A model generated the notes under the pieces. That model was given only the letters and a program-made list of their open reading frames with translations. It did no database searches and was not told where the DNA came from. From UBA668 sp039796575 (lineage in GTDB: Bacteria > Actinomycetota > Acidimicrobiia > Acidimicrobiales > Ilumatobacteraceae), in contig JBDKJP010000065.1 of the NCBI GenBank assembly GCA_039796575.1, forward strand, positions 1 through 64,000: 64,000 nt of DNA, in the 5' to 3' direction. Shown here piece by piece: positions 26,315-35,813 of the stretch; the first letter of the stretch is position 1; each line of letters starts with the position of its first letter. Both the position numbers and the translations under genes were made by a program.

Positions 26315-27190
26315 ATGGCCCGCTCGAACTGGACGACGCACCGACGCGTGCTCGACGTGCGCCGTCGCTGGCCGCTCGCGAACACGGTCGTCACCGCGAT
26401 CGATCGCTTCACGCGTCACCGCACCGGACGCAACAGCGCGCTCGTCGCCCACTACGGGTTCCTGTCGGTGTTCCCGTTGATGTTGGTGTTCACCACCATC
26501 CTCGGCTTCGTGCTCCAGGACAACGTCGAGCTGCAGCAACGCATCATCGAGTCAGTGCTCGCCAACTTCCCCATCATCGGCAGCGAGCTCGAGCAGGACC
26601 CGACGGTGCTGCGCGGCAGCGTGTGGCTGTTGGTCTTCGGTCTCCTCACCGCGCTGTGGGCGGGTCTGAAGGCGTTCAACGTGCTGCAGATGGCGCTCGA
26701 CGACATCGCCGACGTGCCGATCGACGAGCGGCCGAACATGATCGAGGTGCGGTTGCGGTCGCTCATCGCGATCGTGGTCATCGGCACGGCGCAGATCGCC
26801 GCGGCCGCACTCACCGGCCTGGTCAGCGCGACGCGCACCGAGTGGGGCAGCCGCATCTGGTTGCTCGTCGGCACCCTTGCCATCAACACCGGTGCCGTCG
26901 GCGCCACCTACCACTGGTTGTGCACCCGGCGGCCGTCGTTGCGGGCGTTGTTCCCCGGGGCGTTGTTCAGCGGCTTCGCCTTCACGCTGTTCCAGTTGGC
27001 GGGTGCCACGTTGATGACCCGGGCCATCGTGCGCGCCAACCCGATCTACGGGTCGTTCGCCACCGTGATCGGGCTGATGTTCTGGCTGGGGCTGCACTCG
27101 ATGGCGGCGCTGCTGGGCGCGGAGCTGAACCGTTCGCTCCCCATCCGCGCCTACGACGACGACCTCGACCGCCACGACGAGCTCCTCTGA
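26315..27190 (+). CDS. YihY/BrkB-family inner membrane protein
   Basis: 291 residues with about six transmembrane helices. Family features visible are SALVAHYGFLSVFPLMLVF near the start (A-x-x-x-x-S/L-F-P-L), the central GLKAFNVLQMALDDI, and the last helices with NPIYGSFATVIGLMFWLGLHSMAALLGAELN. Despite an old ribonuclease BN label, YihY proteins have no proven activity; they are thought to be transporters or envelope factors. A second, more divergent YihY protein lies at 58248-59231. Confidence 0.85.
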   Translation: MARSNWTTHRRVLDVRRRWPLANTVVTAIDRFTRHRTGRNSALVAHYGFLSVFPLMLVFTTILGFVLQDNVELQQRIIESVLANFPIIGSELEQDPTVLRGSVWLLVFGLLTALWAGLKAFNVLQMALDDIADVPIDERPNMIEVRLRSLIAIVVIGTAQIAAAALTGLVSATRTEWGSRIWLLVGTLAINTGAVGATYHWLCTRRPSLRALFPGALFSGFAFTLFQLAGATLMTRAIVRANPIYGSFATVIGLMFWLGLHSMAALLGAELNRSLPIRAYDDDLDRHDELL

Positions 27191-27243
27191 CCCACCGAAC
27201 CCGCCCTTGGTCGGGTCCGTTTCGTGCCATTTCCGGCTCACTA

Positions 27244-27306
27244 CGGACCCACGGGTGGGAATCACGCCATCCCTGGCGCGAACCGGACCCGTGGGTCCGA
27301 AAAGCG
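27244..27306. repeat. Dispersed palindromic repeat family A, copy 2
   Basis: A 63-base element with the same inverted arms as the copy at 438-500 (CGGACCCACGGGT ... ACCCGTGGGTCCG, then AAA and GCG) and about 9 differences, mostly central. Just upstream, at about 27210-27233, a further inverted unit reads GGGTCCGTTTCGTGCCA, so three related half-units stand here. It lies between the co-directional YihY and VOC genes in a 153-base gap and could act as a transcript-stabilising or terminating hairpin. Confidence 0.75.
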
Positions 27307-27343
27307 ACATGGGGAGGGGCGGCACCGGCGCGAGACTGCGGGC

Positions 27344-27715
27344 ATGGTGCGACTGGGGACGGTGGTGATGGGCGCCGACGACGTCGGCCGCGCGGTGGGC
27401 TTCTGGCGCGAGGTGCTCGGCTACGACGTGGTGGCGTTCCCCGACGCCGACGACGAGTTCACCATCCTGGTACCGCCCGACAAGGTGGGGACGCGTGTCG
27501 CGTTCCACCGCAGCACGGTGCCGGTGCAGGAACGCCCGCGGGTGCACCTCGATCTCGTCACCGACAGCGCCGACGAACAGGCGGCCGAGGTGGCGCGTTT
27601 GATCGCCCTCGGCGCGGTGCGGGTGGCGTGGGATTACCCCACCGACCCCGACTTCGTGGTGCTCGCCGACACCGAGGGCAACCGGTTCTGCGTCATCGAC
27701 GCCAGCCACCCCTGA
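27344..27715 (+). CDS. VOC-family (glyoxalase-like) protein
   Basis: 123 residues, a single vicinal-oxygen-chelate module pair: LGTVVMGADDVGRAVGFWRE and a second half RVHLDLVTDSADEQAAEVAR ending in FVVLADTEGNRFCVID, the usual C-terminal VOC strand (DPEGNxFxL/V). Metal ligands are plausible (His in VHLDL, Asp/Glu in the EGN segment) but incomplete compared with glyoxalase I. Function could be dioxygenase, isomerase or binding protein; it is one of the numerous small VOC proteins of actinomycetes. The start follows repeat A copy 2. Confidence 0.8.
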   Translation: MVRLGTVVMGADDVGRAVGFWREVLGYDVVAFPDADDEFTILVPPDKVGTRVAFHRSTVPVQERPRVHLDLVTDSADEQAAEVARLIALGAVRVAWDYPTDPDFVVLADTEGNRFCVIDASHP

Positions 27716-27745
27716 CCCACACCCCGCCGTCGAGGGTTGCGCGGG

Positions 27746-28225
27746 TCAGGCGGAGGGGGTGGCGGTGACGATCTGCTCGATGCGCTCGAGCGTCTTGGTC
27801 ATCGAGTCGATGACCTTCGACCGCATGTTGCGCACGGCCCGCGGGTGGGCCTCCTGCGTGATGTCCCACGTCTCGCGCACGAGGGTGCCGCCGTCCTGCG
27901 GCTCGAGCTCGTAGCGCCAGATGCGGCCGCCGGCGAACCACCGCATGAACGAGATCGACGGGCGGGGCTGCCACGCGATGCGACGGTTCTCCTCGAACTC
28001 CACGACGGTGCTGACCATCGAGTACGGGACGCCCATCTTCATCGACATGCCGAACTTCGAGCCGAGCGCCAGGCGCTGCGAGCCCTCGCTGGCGCCCTGC
28101 ACGGTGCCGGAGCCGTCGATCTCCTTGTGGCGGGCCGGGTCGGCGAGCAGATCGAAGATCGCGGCGGCGGGCGCCGGGACGAAACGTTCGACGGAAGCGA
28201 GGTCGGGGGAATCGGTGCTGGTCAC
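27746..28225 (-). CDS. SRPBCC-family (START/Bet v 1-like) protein
   Basis: 159 residues from GTG at 28225. The pattern VERFVPAPAAAIFDLLADPA at the start, the middle strand VVEFEENRRIAWQP and the C-terminal long helix (RAVRNMRSKVIDSMTKTLERI) are typical of polyketide-cyclase/START proteins that enclose a hydrophobic ligand. It is presumably cytoplasmic and binds a lipid or polyketide; no catalytic residue is evident. Divergent from the large secreted peptidase gene across 100 bases. Confidence 0.82.
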   Translation of the reverse strand: MTSTDSPDLASVERFVPAPAAAIFDLLADPARHKEIDGSGTVQGASEGSQRLALGSKFGMSMKMGVPYSMVSTVVEFEENRRIAWQPRPSISFMRWFAGGRIWRYELEPQDGGTLVRETWDITQEAHPRAVRNMRSKVIDSMTKTLERIEQIVTATPSA

Positions 28226-28325
28226 GGGGCGTGCAACCGCACGGTCCCCGATCGCATTCCTCCGATTCGTGATCGCCTTCGTCGGATTCGTCAAGAAACT
28301 GTGCGAGCGTGCCGATGAAAAGGAC

Positions 28326-30596
28326 ATGTTCGGACTTCGGCGCGCTCTCCTCGCGTGCGCCCTCACGGCGGTCGCCGTGGCGGGTGTGGTGCCGACCGTC
28401 GCCCCCGAGCCCGTGGCCGAGGCGGCCGACGCGCCGTGGACCATTCCCACGTCGCCGCCGCGCTGCACCACCACGCAGGCGAACAACGGTGACGTCGCCG
28501 GCTGCGTGTTGATGGCCGGCGCCGAGCTGCCCGACGCACGTGGCTGGCCGCGGGCGCCGTTCCCCGAGCCGGAGAACCCGACCGTGGTGGCGTGGGTCGA
28601 TCTCGGTGTCGGCTCGAACGACACGACGGTGGCGAAGGTGCAGGAAGCGCTGAACAAGGCCGGCGCCACGCTGGTGGCCGACGGCGCGTTCGGGCAGCAG
28701 ACCCTGGCCGCGGTGAAGGCCTACCAGTACGCCAACACGCTGCCGGTCACGGGTGTGGTCGATCAGACGATGGCCACCAAGCTCGGGGTGCAGCGCACCA
28801 CGGGTGGCACGTTCCCCCCGAAGGGGTGGACCTGGCTCGGCTGGGGCTACAACGGCAGCCCGGCCCTCGCCGCGTTCGAGCAGCAGCTCGTCGGCAACGC
28901 CAAGCCGATCGGTGCGATGCGGGTGGGCCAGCTGCGGTCGTTCAAGGACGCGCTGCCGCTGTTCGAGGGCTTCTACGCCGAGATCCAGCGCAAGGGCTAC
29001 GTCATCAACGACGGTGGCACCTGGGTGTTCCGGTGCACGGCCAGCACGCGCAAGGACTGTGCCGGTCAGACCCGGTACTCGCTCTCGAACCATGCGTTCG
29101 GGTTGGCGAGCGACATCAACACGGTGAAGAACCCGATGGTGCGCTACTACGCACTCGACCTGGTCACGGCGTGCAGCACACCGATGAAGACCGACATGCC
29201 GCGCTGGGTGGTGCAGACCGCCGAGAAGTGGGGTCTCTACTGGGGCGGCTATGCGTGGAGCAGCGGCTGCCAGACGCCCACACAGTGGCGGTCGTCGGTG
29301 GTGCGCGACCCGATGCACTTCGAGTTCAACGGCACCCCCGCGCAGGCGCAGGCCATCCTTCGCCGCAACCTCGGTTCGGGCAAGTGCATCGACGTGGTGA
29401 ACGAGGCCGGCGTGCAGGTGAACTGGTGCCTGATGGCCGGCGAGGTGCCGCCCGCCGGCACCCGTGTCGCCATCACCACCGCCCCGCCGTCCGGTGCGAC
29501 CGCTGCGCTGGTGAACATCGTGACGACGAACGTGCAGGCGCCCGGCTGGCTCGCCGCCGAGGACTGCGCCGCTCGCCCCGCCGGCCCGCGGCCGTGGTCG
29601 ACGGGCAACGTGCGCACCGGACGAACCACGTCGGCGACGGCGGTGGTGCCGCTCGACAGCAAGGGCCGGTTCTGCATCTACCAGTCGTCGGCGTTCCATC
29701 TGGTGGTCGATGTGCAGGGCTACTTCGCCCCGTCGGCGGCCGCGCCCACGGGCAACCTGTTCACGCCCGTCACGCCCATCCGCACGGTCGACACCCGCAC
29801 CAGCACCTCGTGCACACCCGAGGGCGTCTGCTTCGCGCCGGCGCCGGTGACGGGTCTCACCGAGGTGATGAGCAACGCGCCCACCGCCGCGGTGCCCGTC
29901 GCGACGATGGCGAACATCACCGTGGTCGGCCCCGCAGGTCCCGGTTACACGGTGGCGGGGGCGTGCGACGTGCTCGCGCCCGGCGCGCAGCGCTACAGCA
30001 ACGTGAACTTCACCCATCTCGATCCGGCCACGGCGAACATGGCGGTGGTGCCGACGCGCAGCACCGAGCTCGGCGCACAGTTCTGCGAGTTCACGACGCG
30101 CGACAGCCATCAGGTCATCGACGTCACCGGCTTCTTCGCGCCGCCCTCCCCCGGCGCACTGGGGTACACGGCGCTCACCCCCTCGCGTCTCGTCGACACC
30201 CGCCGCTGCTGGACCGACCCGGTCACAAAGCTCGAGCGGTGCGCGATGTCGAACGCGGCCGGCAGTGTGCTGCGCATCGCCGCGCCGACCGGTGCGTCGG
30301 CGGTGCTGGTGAACCTGATCGCGGTGAACTCCACCACACCGGGCGAGCTCACCCCTGCGGCATGTTCGGCGTTCACGGCCAACAAGCCGGTGGCGCCCGC
30401 GGTGCAGGCGGTGGTCGGTGGCGCGGTGGCCAACCTCGCAGCCGTGCCGGTCGACCCCGACGGCACGTTCTGCGTCAAGGTGTCGACGCAGATGCACGTC
30501 GTGGTCGACCTCGTCGGCACGTTCGGGTTGACGGCCGACCTGCGCTACGTGACGGTCACGCCGTCGCGCCTGCTCGACACTCGCCCAGGGACGTGA
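28326..30596 (+). CDS. Large secreted peptidase: PG-binding domain, M15 (VanY-like) domain and surface repeats
   Basis: 756 residues. A signal peptide ends near AEAADA (about 38). A peptidoglycan-binding-1 domain (about 95-160; VQEALNKAGATLVADGAFGQ, TLAAVKAYQ) is followed by an M15-type carboxypeptidase domain (about 180-360) with SNHAFGLASDINT (His and Asp zinc ligands) and DPMHFEF (last His ligand). The C-terminal half has three approximately 115-residue repeats, each with a VDTR-type opening (PIRTVDTR, SRLVDTR; the last is cut at SRLLDTRPGT) and VVDVQGYF/VIDVTGFF ends, typical of Acidimicrobiia surface proteins. AAAAGGA precedes the ATG. It probably trims cell-wall peptides. It overlaps the GH3 gene end by 41 bases. 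Confidence 0.85.
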   Translation: MFGLRRALLACALTAVAVAGVVPTVAPEPVAEAADAPWTIPTSPPRCTTTQANNGDVAGCVLMAGAELPDARGWPRAPFPEPENPTVVAWVDLGVGSNDTTVAKVQEALNKAGATLVADGAFGQQTLAAVKAYQYANTLPVTGVVDQTMATKLGVQRTTGGTFPPKGWTWLGWGYNGSPALAAFEQQLVGNAKPIGAMRVGQLRSFKDALPLFEGFYAEIQRKGYVINDGGTWVFRCTASTRKDCAGQTRYSLSNHAFGLASDINTVKNPMVRYYALDLVTACSTPMKTDMPRWVVQTAEKWGLYWGGYAWSSGCQTPTQWRSSVVRDPMHFEFNGTPAQAQAILRRNLGSGKCIDVVNEAGVQVNWCLMAGEVPPAGTRVAITTAPPSGATAALVNIVTTNVQAPGWLAAEDCAARPAGPRPWSTGNVRTGRTTSATAVVPLDSKGRFCIYQSSAFHLVVDVQGYFAPSAAAPTGNLFTPVTPIRTVDTRTSTSCTPEGVCFAPAPVTGLTEVMSNAPTAAVPVATMANITVVGPAGPGYTVAGACDVLAPGAQRYSNVNFTHLDPATANMAVVPTRSTELGAQFCEFTTRDSHQVIDVTGFFAPPSPGALGYTALTPSRLVDTRRCWTDPVTKLERCAMSNAAGSVLRIAAPTGASAVLVNLIAVNSTTPGELTPAACSAFTANKPVAPAVQAVVGGAVANLAAVPVDPDGTFCVKVSTQMHVVVDLVGTFGLTADLRYVTVTPSRLLDTRPGT

Positions 30597-32949
30597 GCTG
30601 ACGCGACGACGTGCCGACGCACACGGTGTGCGTGCCCGGCACGGTGGCCCACGTCTGCTCCGCGGGGTCCCATCGCTGGAACGCGCGAGGCGGGAGGTCG
30701 ATGCGGACGGTGCTCACCCCACCGGCGTCGAGCGTGACCTTCGCGAACCCCTGCAGCGTGCGGACCGGCCGCCCGGGCAGTCGTTCCTGCGGTTCGACGT
30801 ACACCTGCACCACCGTGCTCCCGGTGCGGTGACCGGTGTTGCGCACGGTGACGTCGACCGACGCACCGGCGGTGGTGTCGCCCTGCACGTCGCCGATGTC
30901 GAGCGACCAGGTGGTGTAGCCGAGACCGTGACCGAAGGGGAACAGCGGCTCGATGCCCTCCTGGTCGTACCAGCGGTGACCGATGAGCAACCCCTCGCCG
31001 TAGGCCATGTGGTCGTGTGCGCCGGGGTAGTACGTGAACGCGGGCGTGTCCTCCAGGCGGCGCGGGAACGTGACCGGGAGGCGGCCACCGGGCTCGGCCT
31101 CGCCGTACAGCACCTGGCCGAGCGCGGTGCCGAACTCCTCACCGGGGAACCACGTCCACAGCACGGCCGCCACGTCGTCGAGCCACGGCATCGCGACCGG
31201 TGACCCGGCGTTCACGACGACGACGGTGTTCGGGTTGGCCGCGGCGACGCGGCGGATGAGCTCGTCCTGCTCACCCGGCAGCGCGAGCGTGGTGCGGTCC
31301 TCGCCCTCGGTCTCCCAGTCGGCGTTGGTGCCGACGACCACGACGGCCACGGGCGCCTCGGCGGCGGCCGCGACCGCACGGTCGAGGAGGTCGCCCGACG
31401 GCGGCGGTGCGGCACCGACGGCCAGGCCGCGCAGCTGACCGCGCTCCACCTCGCCGAGGTCGATCTCGATCTGGCGCGACACGCCGGCCTCGCACGGCAC
31501 GGTGACGCGGATCTCGGGGCTGCCGAGCCCGAAGTACGAGCCGCCCACCTGCGGCACGGAGAGGTCGACGATCACCTCGCCGTCGATGCGCAGCACGGTC
31601 GGCCCGACCGACGTGAGGCTCACGGTCCAGTCGCCGTCGGCGTCGGGGGTGAACGTGCCACCGAAGTGCGCGGTGAACGAACGGCGGTCGATGCCGGGAG
31701 CCGGCGGGTCCATCCAGAGGAACGTGAGCCGGTCGTGCAACGCGGTGCCGGTGTTGCCGTGCAGGTCGGTGTAGCGCGCCTCGAACGACCCGCGCATCGG
31801 GGCGAGTCGCTTCTCGATGCGGCAGCCGGGCTCGTGCCGGGCGACGGTGCCGCGCTGTTGCAGCGCGCCGAGCGGCAGCACCTTCCGCTCGGGCCGCACC
31901 TGCGCGCTGCCGCCACCCTGGATCTGCCCGCGGTCGGAGTTCGGGCCGAGCAGCGCGACCTGTGCGTCGGCGGCCAGCGGCAGCAAGCCGTTGTCGTTCT
32001 TCAGCAGCACCATGCCGGCGATGGCGGCGCGGCGGATGACGTCGCGGGTCTCGGGCGAGTCGTCGGTGGTCTCGTCGGCGGTGTCGTCGAACACGCCCGC
32101 CCAGTCGAACAGGCGCAGCAGGCGACGCACCGATTCATCGAGGCGCGCCTCGGTGGTGCGGCCCGCGGCGAGCTCGCGGTGCAGCGCCTCGCCGCGCTCG
32201 CGCGGCGGCCCGGGCATCTCGAGGTCGAGGCCGGCCTCGAGCGAGTTCGCGGCGCTGTGCGTGCCGAACCAGTCGCTGATGACGACGCCGTCGAAGCCCC
32301 ACTGGTCGCGCAGCACGCCGCGCAGCAGCTCGTGGTGCTCGCTCGCGTGCACGCCGTTGATGCGGTTGTACGAGCTCATCACCGCCTTCACGTCGGCGCC
32401 GCCGTCGGCGACCGGCCGGACCGTCGCTTCGAAGGGCGCGAGGTAGAGCTCGCGCAGGGTGACGTCGTCGACGTCGCTGGAGATGGTGTGGCGTTCGTGC
32501 TCGGTGTCGTTGGCCACGAAGTGCTTGATGCAGCACGCGACCCGCTGCGACTGCACACCGCGCACGTACGCGACCGCGGTGGCGGTGGTGAGCACGGGGT
32601 CTTCGCTCATGCATTCGAAGTTGCGGCCGCCGATGGGCGTGCGGTGCAGGTTCACCGTGGGGGCGAGCAGCACGTGCGCGTGCTTCGAGCGGGCCTCGCG
32701 GCCGAGCGCCTCCCCCACCTCCTGCACGAGCGCCGGGTCGAACGACGCACCGAGCGCCGACGAGCACGGGAACGATGCCGACGCAGGGCCGGTCCACGAG
32801 GTGCCGCGCACGCCGGCGGGCCCGTCGGAGCAGCGCATCGCCGGCACGTCGGTGACGGCGGGTGTGTGCCAGTTGTCGGCACCGGCGACCAGTGCGATCT
32901 TCTCGTCCAGGCTGAGCGCGGCCAGCACGGCCTCCACGTCGATGGTCAT
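30556..32949 (-). CDS. Glycoside hydrolase family 3 beta-glucosidase with PA14 insertion
   Basis: 797 residues (GTG at 32955 is an alternative start). The N-terminal (beta/alpha) domain has KHFVANDTEHERH and the catalytic nucleophile region GVVISDWFGTHSA (Asp of SDW). The second domain follows (MVLLKNDNGLLPL). A PA14-like carbohydrate-binding insert (about 390-500) and a C-terminal fibronectin-III-like domain complete the architecture seen in bacterial GH3 beta-glucosidases. It has no signal peptide, so it should act on glucosides in the cytoplasm. It ends inside the convergent peptidase gene. Confidence 0.93.
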   Translation of the reverse strand: MTIDVEAVLAALSLDEKIALVAGADNWHTPAVTDVPAMRCSDGPAGVRGTSWTGPASASFPCSSALGASFDPALVQEVGEALGREARSKHAHVLLAPTVNLHRTPIGGRNFECMSEDPVLTTATAVAYVRGVQSQRVACCIKHFVANDTEHERHTISSDVDDVTLRELYLAPFEATVRPVADGGADVKAVMSSYNRINGVHASEHHELLRGVLRDQWGFDGVVISDWFGTHSAANSLEAGLDLEMPGPPRERGEALHRELAAGRTTEARLDESVRRLLRLFDWAGVFDDTADETTDDSPETRDVIRRAAIAGMVLLKNDNGLLPLAADAQVALLGPNSDRGQIQGGGSAQVRPERKVLPLGALQQRGTVARHEPGCRIEKRLAPMRGSFEARYTDLHGNTGTALHDRLTFLWMDPPAPGIDRRSFTAHFGGTFTPDADGDWTVSLTSVGPTVLRIDGEVIVDLSVPQVGGSYFGLGSPEIRVTVPCEAGVSRQIEIDLGEVERGQLRGLAVGAAPPPSGDLLDRAVAAAAEAPVAVVVVGTNADWETEGEDRTTLALPGEQDELIRRVAAANPNTVVVVNAGSPVAMPWLDDVAAVLWTWFPGEEFGTALGQVLYGEAEPGGRLPVTFPRRLEDTPAFTYYPGAHDHMAYGEGLLIGHRWYDQEGIEPLFPFGHGLGYTTWSLDIGDVQGDTTAGASVDVTVRNTGHRTGSTVVQVYVEPQERLPGRPVRTLQGFAKVTLDAGGVSTVRIDLPPRAFQRWDPAEQTWATVPGTHTVCVGTSSRQLTSLGECRAGATA

Positions 32950-32975
32950 CGGCACAGACTGCCAGACCGCGCGCG

Positions 32976-32989
32976 CCCGGCGCGCCGGG
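32976..32989. terminator. Short GC hairpin after the carotenoid oxygenase gene
   Basis: A perfect 14-base palindrome CCCGGCGCGCCGGG lies directly after the carotenoid oxygenase stop and 27 bases before the GH3 start, both genes on the minus strand. It could fold as a 5-bp stem with a CGCG loop. There is no T-run, so it is at best a weak terminator or stability element. Confidence 0.3.
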
Positions 32990-34351
32990 TCAGGCGGGCG
33001 GCGGGACGCTGCGGTCGCTCACCCAGTTGCCGTGGAACCCGTAGGGCACGCGCTGGGGCAACAGCACGCGAGCGACCTCGCCACGTGAGATGTCCTGTGC
33101 ATCGAGCACCACGAGCTCGGCGGTGCCCTTGGGCACGTCGTGCACGAAGGTGAGCAACCAACCGTCGTCCTCGGCGGTGGGGTTCGGTCGACTGACGAAC
33201 ACCGGCTCACCGCCGCCGCGACCGGCGCCGTAGGAGTGCTCGATCACCTGGCCGGTGTGCATGTCGATCTTCAGCAGCGGCCACTCGGCGCCGTCGTTGG
33301 GCGAGGCGGCGTAGCCGTAGCGGTACGGCTTCGCGGTGAGCGAGCCGCGATGGCGCGGGAACTCGACCGGGCGGTCGTCGACGACGGTGACGCTCGACGT
33401 GCGCGACGCCGGGTTGATCACCCACCGTTCGAGCCGCGCGAGGTTGTCGCCGAACGGGCCGCTGAGGTCGCCCTCGAACATGCGGTCGTACACGCAGGTG
33501 TCGATGACCATCGTGCCGTCGGGCTGGTCGAACGCGTTGAGCGGGTGGAACGTGTAGCACTCGGGTACGTCGACCCAGATGATGGCGTCGGCGTCGGCTT
33601 CACGGGGCAGCAGACCGACGCGCGAAAGCCCGCCCGGCTGCCAGCGGAACGGGAAGCGGCCGGCCATCGCGAGGTCGATGTCGACGTTGCACGGCAGGTC
33701 GTACACGACCGCGTACTGCTGGGTGAGCGACATGTCGTGGAGCATCGACATCTGCTGCATCGGGATGTCGACGGTGCGGCGCACGCGGCCGTCGGTGCCG
33801 ACCACCACGTACTGCACGTGGTCGAACCACTGGCCCCACGCGTAGACCATGGCGTGCATCTCGCCGGAGTCGGGGTCGATCTTCGGGTGCGCGGTGAACG
33901 CGGCGGGCAGGGTGCCGAAGAAGTCGTTGCGGCCGACGGTCTCGAGCTCGTAGGTGAGCTCGACCGGGCAGGCGCCGGCTTCGACCATGGCCCACGTGGT
34001 GCCGGCGAACCCGCCGACGTTGGTGTTCGGGCCGCTCGGGCTGTCGTTCCAGTTGCGGCCGGGGATGTCGGGCAGGCCGAACGCCTGGCTGTGGTTGCGC
34101 GACCCGACGTACCGGTTGCGGTACCACTCGGCCTTGCCACCACGCAGGCGCACGCCGTGCACCATGCCGTCGCCCATGAACCAGTGATGGTTGACCGGGT
34201 CGTGCACCGAGATGGGGTTCGGCCCGTTGCGCAGGTACCGGCCTTCGAGGTCGGCGGGCAGTTCACCGATGACCGGGAGGTCGAAGGCGGTGACCTCCTC
34301 GGTGACGGGCGCGTAGTTGCCCTGGAGGTAGTGGTTGGCGGTGTCGGTCAT
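32990..34351 (-). CDS. Carotenoid cleavage oxygenase
   Basis: 453 residues. The family core is present: RYLRNGPNPI near the start, HWFMGDGMVHGVRLRGGKAEWYRNR, HPKIDPDSGEMHAMVYAW, MLHDMSLTQQYAVVYDLP, YTFHPLNAFD and the C-terminal YGFHGNWV, which supply the four iron-binding histidines of the seven-blade propeller. It splits carotenoids or related stilbenes and apocarotenoids with O2. The exact bond is not predictable. It is separated from GH3 by 40 bases and from the histidine kinase gene by 76 bases, all on the minus strand. Confidence 0.92.
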   Translation of the reverse strand: MTDTANHYLQGNYAPVTEEVTAFDLPVIGELPADLEGRYLRNGPNPISVHDPVNHHWFMGDGMVHGVRLRGGKAEWYRNRYVGSRNHSQAFGLPDIPGRNWNDSPSGPNTNVGGFAGTTWAMVEAGACPVELTYELETVGRNDFFGTLPAAFTAHPKIDPDSGEMHAMVYAWGQWFDHVQYVVVGTDGRVRRTVDIPMQQMSMLHDMSLTQQYAVVYDLPCNVDIDLAMAGRFPFRWQPGGLSRVGLLPREADADAIIWVDVPECYTFHPLNAFDQPDGTMVIDTCVYDRMFEGDLSGPFGDNLARLERWVINPASRTSSVTVVDDRPVEFPRHRGSLTAKPYRYGYAASPNDGAEWPLLKIDMHTGQVIEHSYGAGRGGGEPVFVSRPNPTAEDDGWLLTFVHDVPKGTAELVVLDAQDISRGEVARVLLPQRVPYGFHGNWVSDRSVPPPA

Positions 34352-34427
34352 CGGGGGCCCCCAGCCGTCGAGATGATCACCTGACCTTAGAACCCGAGTG
34401 ACTGCTCAGCAACCGATGCGGGCGCAA

Positions 34428-35813
34428 TCATTCCGCCGGCAACGGCAGCGTGAACCCGATCTCGGCACCGCCACCCTCGGCGTTGCAGGCGAACGTGGTG
34501 CCGCCGTGGGACTCGACGATCGACTGCACGATCGACAGCCCGAGGCCCGAGCCGGGCTTGCTGCGCATCTCGACCGATCGGTAGAAGCGGTCGAACAGAT
34601 GCGGGATGTCGGACTCGACGAGGCCCGGACCGTGGTCGCGCACCTCCACCCGACCCGCGGCGACGGTGACCTCGACCGGGCCGTCGTCGGAGAACTTGCA
34701 CGCGTTGTCGACCAGGTTCTGCAGTGCCCGTTCGAGCGCCATCGGGCGACCGTCGAGCAGCGAGTCGTCGGCCACCACCTGCACGTCGCGACCGAAGCGG
34801 CGGCGGGCGCGGGCGGCGGCACGTTCGGCCACGTCGCCGAGCCGCACCGACTGGACGAGCTCGTCGTCGCGGCGGTCGGTGGCGAGCTCGACCAGTTCGT
34901 TGACCAGATCGGTGAGCTCGCGGGTCTCGCTGTCGAGGTCGGCGAGCACCTGTTCGCGCTGTTCGCTCGTGAGGCTGTCGTTGCGGCGACGCAGCACCGA
35001 CACGTTGGTGCGCAGGCTGGTGAGCGGCGTGCGCAGTTCGTGACCGGCGTCCTGCACCAGCTGCTGCTGTTCCTGCTTGCTGCGCTGCAGCGCGTCGAGC
35101 ATCCCGCTGAACGCGCGGCCGAGCTGCCCGGTCTCGTCGTTGCCGTCGACCGGGACGGGCACGTCGAGGCGGCCGGTGGTGGCCACTTCACCGGCTGCTG
35201 CGGTGAGGTCCTCCAGACGGCGGGTGACCTGTCGGGCGATGAACCAGCCGGCGAGCAGCGAGATCGTGGTGACCAGCAGCACCGCGACGATCATGCTGTG
35301 CAGGATGCGTTCGAGCGCCTGCTCGCCTTCGCGCAGCGACCGTGCCAACTGCACCGCACCGTCCTCGTACTTCACGGTGAGCACCCGGAACGGTTCGCCG
35401 TCGACCTCGATCTCGTGGTGCGCTTCCGCGTTCGGGTCGGTAGAGGCGGCGACGGCGAGGTCGGCGTCGGTGACGGGCAGCTCGCCCGACTCGGGCGACA
35501 CGAGCACGTTGCCCTCGGCGTCGATGATCTGCACCAGCACCTGTTCGAAGCTGCGCGGGCGGCCGTGGCCGGGGCCGCGCCCGTCGCCGGAGCCGGAGCC
35601 GGGGCCGGGCATGAAGCCGTCGCCGTCACCGTCGAGGTCGAAGCCGCCGCCCGGCCCGCGCTCGTTGATCATCGCGGCCGCGGCCTCGAGCGAGGCATCG
35701 ACGGTCTCGTTCAGCTCGTGACGGGTGGTGGTGTACGACGCGACGCCGATGGCGACGGTGGCCGTGGCGGCCAGCGCTGCCAGCAGCAGCACGATCTTGA
35801 CGCGCAGGCTCAC
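34428..35813 (-). CDS. Membrane sensor histidine kinase, MprB/CpxA-like
   Basis: 461 residues. TM1 (about 7-25), an external sensor region of about 145 residues, TM2 (about 170-190), HAMP, the HisKA box (DAGHELRTPLTSLRTN with the phospho-His), and HATPase_c with N-box ALQNLVDNACKFS and G-boxes VRDHGPGL and SGLGLSI. The sensor has an unusual Asp/Gly/Pro stretch including FDLDGDGDGF, an EF-hand-like acidic motif. It starts with GTG overlapping the response-regulator stop (GTGA). It phosphorylates the adjacent OmpR-type regulator. The signal may be a divalent cation; that is inference from the acidic loop and the neighbour. Confidence 0.9.
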   Translation of the reverse strand: MSLRVKIVLLLAALAATATVAIGVASYTTTRHELNETVDASLEAAAAMINERGPGGGFDLDGDGDGFMPGPGSGSGDGRGPGHGRPRSFEQVLVQIIDAEGNVLVSPESGELPVTDADLAVAASTDPNAEAHHEIEVDGEPFRVLTVKYEDGAVQLARSLREGEQALERILHSMIVAVLLVTTISLLAGWFIARQVTRRLEDLTAAAGEVATTGRLDVPVPVDGNDETGQLGRAFSGMLDALQRSKQEQQQLVQDAGHELRTPLTSLRTNVSVLRRRNDSLTSEQREQVLADLDSETRELTDLVNELVELATDRRDDELVQSVRLGDVAERAAARARRRFGRDVQVVADDSLLDGRPMALERALQNLVDNACKFSDDGPVEVTVAAGRVEVRDHGPGLVESDIPHLFDRFYRSVEMRSKPGSGLGLSIVQSIVESHGGTTFACNAEGGGAEIGFTLPLPAE

